64,000 nt of DNA from Chloroflexota bacterium (GCA_016209205.1 JACQWQ010000072.1:1-64000), one strand, 5' to 3'. Shown: positions 25,145-33,769, numbered from the stretch's first letter. The notes: generated from the letters alone by a model not told the origin. A program made the numbers and translations.

Positions 25145-25285
25145 AAATACAAAAACCGACCCTGTGTGCAAGGTCGGCAAGTCGTCGGCACTGCTCCGAT
25201 GCGCCGCGCTCGGTAACTGTGTGCCTCGCCATTGCGCACGTCTGTTGGTTTCTCTCTCCCCGGCTCGAAAGGGGGCGAGGCACAC
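25145..25285 (-). promoter_or_regulatory. Structured leader with terminator-like hairpin, gene downstream lost
   Basis: GTGTGCCTCGCC (read on minus from 25285) pairs with its exact complement at 25219-25230 (12 bp). About 40 nt later comes CCGACC..GGTCGG (25156-25177) with TTTTTGTATTTTTGC. A GGAGG and ATG follow, but the frame is only 12 codons long. Layout matches the three leaders in front of intact genes. Confidence 0.5.
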
Positions 25286-25325
25286 CAGCAATGTTGTCGA
25301 AATTACCTCCTTTGCTGGTTCGGGC

Positions 25326-25760
25326 CTATGTCTCCATCCGCGTTTTGAGGTTCGCGACGAAAACATCCATCTCATGCTCGTTCAGCTTGAGCACAATGCT
25401 CTCGGCAAGCTTGCCCAGCAAGGGCACGGGCACGGTGTATTCGATCTCCTCGTGGAAACGAGTCTGACCGTTTTCGCCCTCAAACGTGTACACAAACGCG
25501 CTGGAGATGCCGCCGCTGCTCTGGGAGACAAGGCGTTTGTCAGGGACATATTCGGTCCTTGTGCTCTCTCCCTCAAAGCGCATCCCAGCCATCTTGTACG
25601 CCCAGTGAAAGGTGTCGCCGACATGCTGCGGCGTCTCTTTCACATCCTTGACTTCGACCAGACTGGGCCAAATTTCCAGCAGGTTGGTCGCGTGGGTCAA
25701 ATAGTCAAAGACCTTGTGCACCGGCGCGTTGATGGTAATCGTTCGCTCGAGCTTGACCAT
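25326..25760 (-). CDS. SRPBCC (START-like) ligand-binding protein
   Basis: 144 residues from the ATG at 25760, which has GGAGG eight bases upstream; the ATG at 25769 overlaps that site. It begins VKLERTITINAPVHKVFDYLT and has DVGDTF-like (HVGDTFHWAYKMAG) and FEGENGQTRFHEEIEY strands and a C-terminal amphipathic helix. This is the helix-grip fold of polyketide cyclase/dehydrase-type proteins that bind hydrophobic ligands. Specific ligand unknown. Cytoplasmic, unlike most neighbours. Confidence 0.85.
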   Translation of the reverse strand: MVKLERTITINAPVHKVFDYLTHATNLLEIWPSLVEVKDVKETPQHVGDTFHWAYKMAGMRFEGESTRTEYVPDKRLVSQSSGGISSAFVYTFEGENGQTRFHEEIEYTVPVPLLGKLAESIVLKLNEHEMDVFVANLKTRMET

Positions 25761-25843
25761 AGTTCTCACCTCCTTTCAATTTGGATTTACTCGCTGCATG
25801 ACCGCACCAACGACCGCAAGGTGTGTCTTTGCCCATTCAAATC

Positions 25844-27043
25844 TCACCATTTACATCCCCCTTTGAGACGAAAGTAGATGATTCGCTTTTCTTCGCCCGA
25901 TGGCAGCTTGGAGCCGGATGCCAAGCGCGGCGTAAAACGGTACTCTCCGGGCAGTGCGTGGACTTTGGACAAATTGGTCCAGTTGTTCAGCGCGGGAATC
26001 TCGGTGCCGGTGGCAGCGCCGCTAAAAACATGGTCAACTCGCCAGCGCGGATGCGTGATGCTGTCGGACTTGCCGCTGTCAATAATAATTTGGCTGACCT
26101 TGATGTTCTGGTCATAGGTATGGTCCGGAAGCTGTGCCGTCCAGAATTTATACTCGGGCTCATACGTTGCCGTCTGTGAAATCTCTTCTCCTTCTCCCAC
26201 AACGTAAACGTTCACTTCGTCGGTCACTGAATCGCACTCGCCTTGGGTTTCGCCCGTAAACGCGGTGCTTTTCATGACCGGGTCTTTCAATGTCGGATTC
26301 GAAATGTCAGGCAGCTCCTGATAGCCGGTTAGATTTTTGACCCCTAACAACGGCTGAATGTCCACTTGGGTACAATTCGTGGCTTGCCACAGCAGGATGA
26401 TCGGCGTCTTGGCGCACTTCCAGACTTTTTTGGGCGCTTGTTTCGCGGACTTGCCATAAAACGAAGAGGTCTTGAGTCCAACGCCAAGCGAGAGAGTAGC
26501 AGAGCACGGGATCTCAGTAGTGAATTGATCACCGACAATTGAAAGCCCTGCCAGCGGTCCATCCGGGATAGTCCACGTGCCGGCATCCGTCTTGAAACGT
26601 CCACTGGTCAAATCGAGCCAGCCGCGTTCCTGAAATTGAAACGGAATTGGTTGTGCCGCGAATTCTTTGTATTGGGGCAGAAAATCGGGGCGCACGACAA
26701 GTCGGATGTTAAGTGTGATGTATCCGGTTCTAAAGTCGTATTCGCCGCCGCTCCGCCGCAGGTCAAAATCACGCGCCGTGAGCCGTAAATCGTCAACTTC
26801 GATGCACTCTAACATGCCATCCCGGTCAATATCGAAAGGAATGAACAGGGGGTCGAGCGCAACCGAAATATCTTTGATGCGCACGCGCGCGATATTTTTG
26901 TCCCTTGTCGCCTCGAAGCGCAACGTCCAAAACCCACTCCCGCGCGCAATCACTCCTCTGCCGCCTTCGGGCGTCGGGTAAACCAAGGCGCGTAAATTCA
27001 TCGGCAACTCAAGGGTCAATGGTAAATCTTTTTGGTCTGCCAT
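25844..27043 (-). CDS. Unknown protein, paralogue of the gene at 8419-9639
   Basis: 399 residues; AAAGGAGGGAGACCC before the ATG. Collinear with the 406-residue protein at 8419 from LPLTLELPMNLRALVYPTP to the C-terminal PSGEEKRIIYFRLKGGCKW. No signal peptide or membrane helix. Cys near TPIILLWQATNCTQVDIQP and TQGECDSVTDEVNVYVV are placed like those of the paralogue. I do not recognise the family. The upstream leader is also related to that of the paralogue (shared GCACGACCTTGT), so gene and leader were probably duplicated together. Confidence 0.75.
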   Translation of the reverse strand: MADQKDLPLTLELPMNLRALVYPTPEGGRGVIARGSGFWTLRFEATRDKNIARVRIKDISVALDPLFIPFDIDRDGMLECIEVDDLRLTARDFDLRRSGGEYDFRTGYITLNIRLVVRPDFLPQYKEFAAQPIPFQFQERGWLDLTSGRFKTDAGTWTIPDGPLAGLSIVGDQFTTEIPCSATLSLGVGLKTSSFYGKSAKQAPKKVWKCAKTPIILLWQATNCTQVDIQPLLGVKNLTGYQELPDISNPTLKDPVMKSTAFTGETQGECDSVTDEVNVYVVGEGEEISQTATYEPEYKFWTAQLPDHTYDQNIKVSQIIIDSGKSDSITHPRWRVDHVFSGAATGTEIPALNNWTNLSKVHALPGEYRFTPRLASGSKLPSGEEKRIIYFRLKGGCKW

Positions 27044-27159
27044 GGGTCTCCCTCCTTTGGATTTGACTCTACTTGGGGTAGAGCGCGGTGCAAACGCACG
27101 ACGCCACCTTTGCCATGAACGCGTTTTTCAAAGCGCACGGCTCAATTACTTTGCACGGA

Positions 27160-27189
27160 AACAAAAACCGACCCCCCTCGGAGTCGGTT
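27160..27189 (-). terminator. Terminator-like hairpin in the leader of the 25844-27043 gene
   Basis: AACCGAC..GTCGGTT with TTTTTGTTTCC downstream on the minus strand. It lies about 75 nt after the -10 and 117 nt before the gene. Same style as 9.67 and 24.63 kb. Confidence 0.65.
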
Positions 27190-27269
27190 CACCAGCTCGT
27201 CACACACTCCTTGCAGACTGCGGCGCATTTGCAGTTTTGTACATTACAAGGTCGTGCACGGTTATTATA
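27190..27269 (-). promoter_or_regulatory. Promoter -10 and structured leader of the 25844-27043 gene
   Basis: TATAAT at 27269-27264 followed by GCACGACCTTGT, an ACTGC..GCAGT hairpin, and CAAGG that can pair back with CCTTG. No convincing -35. The stretch 27290-27600 beyond it holds no supported gene; a 22-nt block TAATTTTTGACCGCCTTTAGAC at about 27363 is shared with 24935. Confidence 0.5.
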
Positions 27270-27604
27270 CGAGTTTCTGCCTCTATAAGCTCCTACGAGT
27301 TTTCCATTGCGCTTTTCTTACGACGCGCCAATGAGTCCGCTGCAACGTGAAATGAGATACTCTAATTTTTGACCGCCTTTAGACCGCGCTGGTACAAACC
27401 CCACACGCAAGGTACGGTAAATTCAGATAGCGTCGCTCCGCTGACCGGAGCGCCAAACGTTGTACGCCGACAGTTGCCACGCACTGGCTGAACTTGCTCT
27501 CAAGGTCGTCTTTGTGGTCGCTGAAAAAATACTGACTCGTGCTGTGGTCAAAGACGACTGCACACGAGTCTTTATGTTTGACGGATAGTTGTCGAGGTAT
27601 CTCT

Positions 27605-29806
27605 GTGTTCAAGCGCATCTCGAATAGCCGATTGAGTCAGACTGCACTGCGCCTGTGGACGCGCGTGTGGGTTTGGCCCCAAATGGGCATTGGTCTCAAG
27701 ATGACGCTGCTGGTCATCGTCGGGCTGATTTCGCTCATCGCGCTGTTCGACTATATGGGCACGGCGGCGTTGAACGAAAATATCCGCCACTCGCTGGAAG
27801 AGCGCGTCGTCGTCGCACAAACCGTCGCGCGGCACGTTGACTATATTCTGGCGAACATCGAGCACGCGTTGACGGATGCCGCGCAGCGGGGCGGATTGGA
27901 CGATCTCGCGCGGCGTGACGAGGCGCTGCGCGCGGCGTATGCGCGTTTGAGTTTTTTTGGAAATCGCGTTCTGCTCGTTGATCCCAGCAGTCATGTCGTC
28001 GCCGCCTATCCCCCCATCAACGCGGACATCTCGTTTCCCGATGCGCAGCCCGTACAGTTGGCGCTGAACGGGCAAGCGTTCGCCGTGTCGCGTCGCGCGC
28101 ATCCCGTGGGCGCAGAAGGACAATCGGCGTTGGCGGCGGCGCCGGTGCGAGATGCCAAGGGCGAAATTGTCGGCGCGCTGGTCGTGACGATTGACTTTTA
28201 TAATCCCAACGTGCAAACGTTCACTCACCCGGTCGGTCTGGGCGGCAGCGGCTATTTGGATTTGGTAGACACGGATGGCTTGATTCTGGCGAGTACGCAC
28301 GCCGAACGCGTGGGGTTGCCCTCGCGCCAATGCGGAACCGCGTCGCGAGATGCTGGCGTTTGCGCCGGTCACGCGGGCAGAGTGGGGCATCACGGTGCGT
28401 CAGGATGAAGAAGAAGTCCTGGCAACGTCGAATGAATTGCAGCTGCGTATTTTTGCGCTGGGCGCGATCACGCTGTTTGGCGCGCTGGTGCTCGTCTATT
28501 TGACGACGCACAGTGTCATTCAACCCGTGCAAGCGTTGACCTCGGCGGCGCGGCGCATGGCATTAATTGATTTGGATACTCCAATTCCCGCCGAGGGACG
28601 CGACGAAATTGGCGTGCTCTCGCGCGCCTTTGACACCATGCGTTCAAAGCTCAAAGATTCGATGGCGGAAATCCATGCGCTCAATCGCCAGTTGGACGCG
28701 CGGGTGCAGGAACGCACTGCCGCGCTTGTCGCCGCGCAGCGCCAGGCGCAGGAATCGCGCGATCACTTGCAAACCATTATTGACAGCTTGAGTGACGAAC
28801 TCGTCGTCATTGATCGCGAGTTTCGTGTGATGCGCGTGAACGCCGTGGTCGAGCGGCAGCGTCGCGATGGCGTGGCGTTGATCGGTCTGCCGTGCTATCA
28901 GGTAACGCACGGCGGTGTGCCCTGCCAACCGCCCGATTGTGAATGTCCCTTGCGCGCGGTCTTTCGCACCGGCAAAGCGCGACGGGTCATGCACCGGTTG
29001 GGTGAGGACGGCGGCGTGCGCTACATGGAAGTGATTGCCTCGCCGTTGTTTGGCAGCGATGGACAGGTCAATGGGGTCGTCGAATTGCTGCGCGATGTGA
29101 CCGAAGAAAAACGACTCGCCGTGCAACGTGTGGAGCTGCTGCGGCGCGTGCTGTCCGCGCAAGAGGACGAACGAAAGCGCATTGCGCGCGAGCTGCACGA
29201 CGAGACGAGCCAAACGTTGACCGCGCTGCTGTATGCCCTCGATACCGCCGTGCCTTTGGCGGAAACGCCCGAGGCGCTCGGCTTTATTGAAAAGACGCGT
29301 CAATTGACGCAGAGCGCGTCTGACGGCGTACACAAAATCATGCTCGCGCTGCGCCCGCGCATGCTCGATCAGTTGGGGTTGGTTGCGGCGGTGCGCTTGT
29401 ATGCCCAATCGCGCTTGAATGAATTGGGAATTCGGGTGGAGATCACCGAAGCCGGACGCGTGCGACGTTTGAACTCATCGGTCGAAACGGAATTATTCCG
29501 CACCCTCCAGGAAGCCATCAACAATATCGCGCGGCATGCCGCCGCGCAGCACGTACATCTCACCTTTGATTTTCAAACGGATACGCTGGAAATTCGGGTC
29601 GAGGATGACGGGGTAGGGTTTGATGTGGATCAGGTCCCCGCGTCCGCAGACGGGCGTCGTGGTCTCGGGCTGATCAGTATGGAAGAACGTGTAAGCATCG
29701 TGGGCGGTGAATTCGCCCTTCGATGCCGGGGCAAGGGACGACGATCCACATACGCGTGCCAATCAAGGAGAATGGTGATGACGCAAATTCGAGTACTGGT
29801 CGTTGA
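27605..29806 (+). pseudogene. NarX-like sensor histidine kinase, broken by two compensating frameshifts
   Basis: Best start is GTG at 27605 (GAGG seven bases upstream). Order: membrane helix (TLLVIVGLISLIALFD), dCache-like sensor (ARLSFFGNRVLLVDPSSHVV), second helix (LGAITLFGALVLVYLTT), HAMP, a PAS domain with Cys motif PCYQVTHGGVPC and CECPL, HisKA_3 (ERKRIARELHDETSQ, phospho-His), and HATPase_c (NNIARHA, VEDDGVGF, GRRGLGL). The frame shifts at a CCC run (28319-28321): dropping one C joins HAERVGLP to RANAEPRREML. A second shift near 29718-29723 is needed to reach the usual ending MPGQGTTIHIRVP and the stop at 29804. The total length is an exact multiple of three, so the two indels cancel. 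Either sequencing errors or a decayed gene. Confidence 0.8.
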
Positions 29807-30416
29807 CGATCATGCCGTCTTGCGCGAGGGCATTCGCGCGCTGCTTGCGAAACAATCGGACATCACAGTCGTCGGGGAGGCGGGCAGCGGCGCGGAGGCA
29901 GTGGAACAAGCGCAAGCCCTCAAGCCGGATGTCATCCTGATGGATATTTCGATGCCGGGAATTGACGGCATGGAAGCGACACGCCGCATCAAAGCCCACA
30001 CGCCCGCAGCGCGCATTCTGGTCTTGACCCAACACGAGGACGAGGAATTGATTGTTCCGATGCTGCAAGCCGGAGCGGCGGGATATATCTTCAAGCGCGC
30101 CGGGGGCGCGGAATTGGTGGACGCGATTCGCGCCGTACAGCACGAGGGCGCGTACATTCACCCGCGCGTGGCGCGCGCCTTGATGCATCAAGTGAGCCGC
30201 GTCGAGGAGCCATCCGAACCGCATCTCAGCGAGCGTGAAAAAGAAGTGCTTACCCTAATCGCGCAGGGTTTGACCGGACGCGAGATCGCCGAAAAATTAT
30301 GCCTGAGCGAAAAGACCGTCGTCGCCCACCGCACCAGCATCATGGAAAAACTGGACCTGCACCACATCGCAGACCTGGTACGCTATGCAATTCGTGAGGG
30401 CTTGGTGAAACCGTAG
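29778..30416 (+). CDS. NarL/FixJ-family response regulator
   Basis: 212 residues from the ATG at 29778 (AAGGAG seven bases upstream). Receiver domain 1-125 with acidic pair VDDH, phospho-Asp in ILMDISMPG, Thr in VLTQHED and Lys in YIFKRAGG. LuxR-type HTH at 148-212 (LSEREKEVLTLIAQGLTG, GREIAEKLCLSEKTVVAH). It overlaps the true end of the kinase gene by 29 nt and is its obvious partner. The apparent in-frame fusion of kinase and regulator is caused by the second indel. Targets may include the membrane electron-transfer genes just downstream, which is inference. Confidence 0.9.
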   Translation: MTQIRVLVVDDHAVLREGIRALLAKQSDITVVGEAGSGAEAVEQAQALKPDVILMDISMPGIDGMEATRRIKAHTPAARILVLTQHEDEELIVPMLQAGAAGYIFKRAGGAELVDAIRAVQHEGAYIHPRVARALMHQVSRVEEPSEPHLSEREKEVLTLIAQGLTGREIAEKLCLSEKTVVAHRTSIMEKLDLHHIADLVRYAIREGLVKP

Positions 30417-30430
30417 GAAGCGTGTTGTTC

Positions 30431-30511
30431 GCGCAAGAGTTGGACTCTTGCGCCGTGAGCTGTGTGAGTTCAACTCGTCACGCGCGCGATGGCAAGAGTC
30501 CAACTCTTGCC
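30431..30511. repeat. AGT-TGN-ACT hairpins after the response regulator
   Basis: GCGCAAGAGT with loop TGG (30431-30453, 10-bp stem), a shorter GAGT-TCA-ACTC (about 30466-30476), and GGCAAGAGT with loop CCA (30491-30511, 9-bp stem, minus orientation). Members of the family at 9.85 kb. Confidence 0.75.
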
Positions 30512-30551
30512 ATAACGGAGCTTCCCCCTCAAAAAGGAACGGCACGCAAGA

Positions 30552-30591
30552 AAAAGCACCCGGGTCAAGTGGCTCGGGTGCTTTTCTATTT
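30552..30591 (+). terminator. Rho-independent terminator of the kinase/regulator operon
   Basis: AAAAGCACCCG and its complement CGGGTGCTTTT around a 12-nt loop, followed by CTATTT. It also works in reverse thanks to the A-run. Confidence 0.8.
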
Positions 30592-30689
30592 CCGGGCGTT
30601 CCCATCCGACTCATTTTCCAAATACCCGATTGCTCAATAGTACCTTACCAGTGAAATTCTTGCACAAAAAACAAGAATTTTCCCACCGC

Positions 30690-30762
30690 GAATCTTCGCG
30701 AATCTACGCTAATTTTTTCTGTGCCGATTCGCGTAGATTCGCGTAGATTCGCGGTTAACCTG
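30690..30762. repeat. CGCGAATC short-period inverted arms
   Basis: CGCGAATCTTCGCGAATC..ACGCTAATTTTTTC facing GATTCGCGTAGATTCGCG, a long imperfect hairpin. Same family as 838-941. Confidence 0.7.
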
Positions 30763-30838
30763 TTTGGTTTCGGCTTGTGCTGTTCCAGAATTCAATCGCG
30801 GCAGAATGTTGGCGACGCTATAGATGGAGGAGTGAAAG

Positions 30839-31099
30839 GTGTCTGGTGATCTGGTAAGACTCGGGCAGGACGTTTTGGTAGTGTTGTTCCTGTTTGCTCT
30901 GCGGGTCGGCATACCACTCCTCATCTTGTTCGTGGTCGGCGCCTGGCTGAAAAAACTGTTTGAGCCGCAAACGACATCCGGGCTTGAATTGGTCAAGGTG
31001 AAAAACGCACATCGCATTGAGGTCTGGAGCGGCGGGCTTGTGCGCCGATTTCGATGGATCCAAGTCTGGCTGCGTGAACAAGCCACAAAGCACGTATAG
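30839..31099 (+). CDS. Small one-helix membrane protein A
   Basis: 86 residues; GTG start preceded by GGAGGAGTGAAAG. A single hydrophobic helix in VLFLFALRVGIPLLILFVVG is followed by AWLKKLFEPQ and a basic tail. The pattern LR-V-G-I-P-L-L-I..LKK..P is shared with the small protein at 31116 and with the first helix of the NrfD/HybB-like protein at 32429. Probably a subunit or assembly partner of that membrane complex. Confidence 0.7.
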   Translation: MSGDLVRLGQDVLVVLFLFALRVGIPLLILFVVGAWLKKLFEPQTTSGLELVKVKNAHRIEVWSGGLVRRFRWIQVWLREQATKHV

Positions 31100-31115
31100 G
31101 AAAGGAAGTGAAATC

Positions 31116-31337
31116 ATGGATACCAATATCTTGGATTTCATTCGCGACGTGTTGGTCATCGGCTATTTTTTCGTTCTGCGCATCGGCGTGCCGCTCTTGA
31201 TTGTTTTCATGTGGGGCGCGGCGCTTAAAAAGTGGCTGGACAAGCCGCCCGTCGCGGTCACGTCCCCGGCGCCCGTCGAAAAACAAGAAGCAGACGATCA
31301 GGGCAAGCTAGAAAACCCGCAATCGGTCTTGCGCTGA
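31116..31337 (+). CDS. Small one-helix membrane protein B
   Basis: 73 residues from the ATG at 31116 (AAAGGAAGTG upstream). VIGYFFVLRIGVPLLIVFMW, then GAALKKWLDKPP and a short acidic/Pro tail. Clearly related to protein A in the helix. It lies 16 nt after protein A and 44 nt before the ferredoxin-like gene, so all are likely one operon. Confidence 0.7.
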   Translation: MDTNILDFIRDVLVIGYFFVLRIGVPLLIVFMWGAALKKWLDKPPVAVTSPAPVEKQEADDQGKLENPQSVLR

Positions 31338-31381
31338 ATCCGCAAGTGCTACTGCCATCTTTTTGCTGAGGAGTGACCAAG

Positions 31382-32272
31382 ATGAAAGACAAGCTTTCAC
31401 GGCGCGAATTTTTAAAGTATGCAGGAACCGGCACGCTTGCCTTTGCCGTGTTGCCAATTTTTGATCGAGCCGCGCTAGCGCCCTATTTGAGCGGCGAAAA
31501 TGGTTCGCAGGTTGGCGTACTGGTGGACACGACGCGCTGTATCGGCTGCCGGGCATGTCAGCTCGCATGCAAAGAAAAGAATAACTTGCCTGCGGATGCT
31601 CCAACTCTTCCGCCAAATCGCACCTTTCCGGAATCGCTTTCGGCGACAACCTTTTCCCTGGTCGAATTTCGTCGGGTTGGCGGGGATGACCAACATCCCG
31701 AAATCCGTCCGGTGAAAAAACAATGCATGCACTGTCTCGAACCCGCGTGCGTTTCCGTCTGTCCGGTCGCGGCGATGCAAAAGACCGCGCGCGGACCCGT
31801 GGTCTATGACGCCGAAAAATGTATCGGCTGCCGTTACTGTATGTTGGCGTGCCCATTCAACGTTCCCAAATTTGAATGGGACTCGGCGAATCCGCGAATT
31901 CGGAAATGTCAAATGTGCGCGGATTTGATCGAGCAAGGCAAGCTACCGGCATGTGTGCAAGCGTGCCCGGTGCAAGCACTCACCTTTGGCACGCGCGCCG
32001 AGTTGATCGCCGAAGCGCAAGCGCGGGTTTCCGGCGCGCCGGCCAAGTACATTCCCTACATCTATGGATTGAACGAGGTTGCCGGAACATCCTTTTTGTA
32101 TTTGGCAAATGTTCCGTTTGACCAGCTCGGCTTTGCGGTGAACCTGCCCGACACTCCCCTCCCGGACAACACGCGGCAGGTGCTAGAAAAGCTTCCGGCA
32201 GTGGCAGCGGGGATCGGGTTGTTTCTCGGTGGCGCCGCTTGGTGGAATGCGCGCCGCGCCCGGCATGAATAG
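31382..32272 (+). CDS. Tat-exported four-cluster ferredoxin-like subunit (HybA/DmsB type) with C-terminal helix
   Basis: 296 residues; ATG at 31382 with GAGGAG upstream. SRREFLKYAGTGTLAFAVLP is a twin-arginine signal. Four Cys groups follow: CIGCRACQLACKEKN, CMHCLEPACVSVCP, CIGCRYCMLACPFNVP and CQMCADLIEQGKLPACVQAC, that is 16 Cys for four [4Fe-4S] clusters. A C-terminal hydrophobic helix (AVAAGIGLFLGGAAWWNARR) anchors it, as in HybA. It would relay electrons between a periplasmic enzyme and the quinone-reactive membrane subunit at 32429. No catalytic subunit (hydrogenase, reductase) is present in the window. Confidence 0.85.
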   Translation: MKDKLSRREFLKYAGTGTLAFAVLPIFDRAALAPYLSGENGSQVGVLVDTTRCIGCRACQLACKEKNNLPADAPTLPPNRTFPESLSATTFSLVEFRRVGGDDQHPEIRPVKKQCMHCLEPACVSVCPVAAMQKTARGPVVYDAEKCIGCRYCMLACPFNVPKFEWDSANPRIRKCQMCADLIEQGKLPACVQACPVQALTFGTRAELIAEAQARVSGAPAKYIPYIYGLNEVAGTSFLYLANVPFDQLGFAVNLPDTPLPDNTRQVLEKLPAVAAGIGLFLGGAAWWNARRARHE

Positions 32273-32401
32273 TTTCACAATGTTGGTTCTGGAGTTGTAC
32301 TCCAGAACCCCTGCATTTCGGAGTTTAACTCCGCTGGCGGCGGGCACACGCGTACAACTCGTGCGCCATCAAGGAATGCGCGCCGCGCCCGGCATGAATA
32401 G
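32244..32401. repeat. 29-bp direct repeat flanking a hairpin insert
   Basis: The last 29 bp of the ferredoxin-like gene (starting GGAATGCGCGCCGCGCCCGG) recur exactly at 32373-32401. Between the copies are 100 bp with two hairpins, GGTTCTGGAGT with loop TGT (32285-32309) and CGGAGT with loop TTA (32319-32333), and the GCCATCAAGGA end also seen at 9.94 kb. The layout looks like insertion with duplication of the target. Confidence 0.75.
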
Positions 32402-32428
32402 ATAGAAAGAAAAAATCAGGAGGCGTAT

Positions 32429-33769
32429 ATGTCGAATTTATTCTCGGATCTGATGAACCTCGCGTTCTTGTTCCTGTTGCGCGTGTTCTTGCCGCTCCTC
32501 ATCCTGACCGCAATCGGTTATCTGGCTTGGCGATTCTTTGCTCCACAAGAGGCAATAGTGCGGCGGATGTCCTTTTCCCGGTTCATGCTGCGCCTGCGCG
32601 AGCATCCCGAATTCCGCGTGCCGGAGCTCTCTGCCAAAGCATATTTCATTCTGCCAATCATCGTCTTGATCTGGATTGCAGGCGCGGGCGTCCTCATCGC
32701 GCGGTTCTTTTGGGGACTCGGCGCAGTCACGGCGTTGAATGATGCGGTGCCGTGGGGCTTGTGGATTGGCTTTGATGTGATGGCAGGCGTCGCGTTGGCG
32801 GCAGGCGGATTTAGTCTGGCGGCGACGGTTTATGTATTTCGACTCGAACGCTATCGCCCGATTCTGCGCCCGGCGATTCTCACCGCGCTGCTCGGCTATA
32901 CGCTGGTCATCATCGGTCTGGTCATTGACCTCGGACGCTGGTACAACATTTTTCATGTGCTCTGGATGTGGAATCCACACTCGGTCATGTTCGAGGTTGC
33001 CTGGTGTGTAATTTTGTATACCACCGTGTTGGCGCTCGAATTCAGCCCCGCCGTGTTCGAACGGTTTCACGTGATGTGGGCACAGCGGCTCTTGCACAAA
33101 ATCATCGTCCCGCTGGTCATTCTCGGCTGCGTGCTTTCGACGCTGCACCAATCCTCACTCGGTTCGCTGTATTTGATCTTTTCGCTCAAGCTCAGCCCCG
33201 TCTGGTGGACGCCAACCTTGCCGGTGCTGTTCTTTGTCTCGGCGCTCGCCGTAGGTTTGGCTATGGTGATGATTGAAGCGGCGCTGACCGCCGGGGCGCT
33301 CAAGCGGCGTCTGGAGAATGATTTGCTCGCCAGTCTTGCCAAGCCCGTTATCATTCTGCTGGCAATCTATTTGGCAATCAAGTTGGGCGATCCACTGCTG
33401 CGTGGAACGTTTGCAACGCTGCTGACGCTCAATCTTGCGACCGCGTTCTTCTGGATCGAAATTGTGCTGGGCATCCTCATCCCCATTGCGATTTTTTCGA
33501 CCAAAAAGGGACGCGAGAATCCCAGTCTGCGTTTTCGCGCGGCGCTGTTCGTGATTATTGGCGTCCTGCTGAATCGCATGGATATTGCCGTATTTGGGTT
33601 TTACGATTACACCGCCGCGCTGGGGACGATTTATTTCCCGTCGCTGGGTGAATGGGTCGTCACGTTGGCAATTGTCACCGCGGGCATTGCCGTCTATGTT
33701 GCCGCAGTGAAATTCCTACCTATCTTGCCCGATGAGAGTCCCGCCAAGGCGCACGCGCTGGTCGAGTGA
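32429..33769 (+). CDS. NrfD/HybB-like quinone-interacting membrane subunit
   Basis: 446 residues with about ten membrane helices. AGGAGG precedes the ATG. NrfD-family features: DAVPWGLWIGFDVMAGVALAAGG and WMWNPHSVMFEVAWCVILY, and LSTLHQSSLGSLYLIF, the His-containing segment typical of HybB-type proteins. It lacks haem ligands of other families. The N-terminal 40 residues (FLFLLRVFLPLLILTAIGYLAW) are an extra helix related to the small proteins at 30839 and 31116. With the ferredoxin-like subunit it would exchange electrons with menaquinone. Confidence 0.88.
   Translation: MSNLFSDLMNLAFLFLLRVFLPLLILTAIGYLAWRFFAPQEAIVRRMSFSRFMLRLREHPEFRVPELSAKAYFILPIIVLIWIAGAGVLIARFFWGLGAVTALNDAVPWGLWIGFDVMAGVALAAGGFSLAATVYVFRLERYRPILRPAILTALLGYTLVIIGLVIDLGRWYNIFHVLWMWNPHSVMFEVAWCVILYTTVLALEFSPAVFERFHVMWAQRLLHKIIVPLVILGCVLSTLHQSSLGSLYLIFSLKLSPVWWTPTLPVLFFVSALAVGLAMVMIEAALTAGALKRRLENDLLASLAKPVIILLAIYLAIKLGDPLLRGTFATLLTLNLATAFFWIEIVLGILIPIAIFSTKKGRENPSLRFRAALFVIIGVLLNRMDIAVFGFYDYTAALGTIYFPSLGEWVVTLAIVTAGIAVYVAAVKFLPILPDESPAKAHALVE

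Noticed and set aside
28350..30416. A 688-codon sensor kinase fused to a response regulator
   Set aside because: The fusion frame replaces the normal kinase ending by unrelated residues; the correct ending and a proper ribosome site for the regulator exist in the neighbouring frame. It is the product of an indel.
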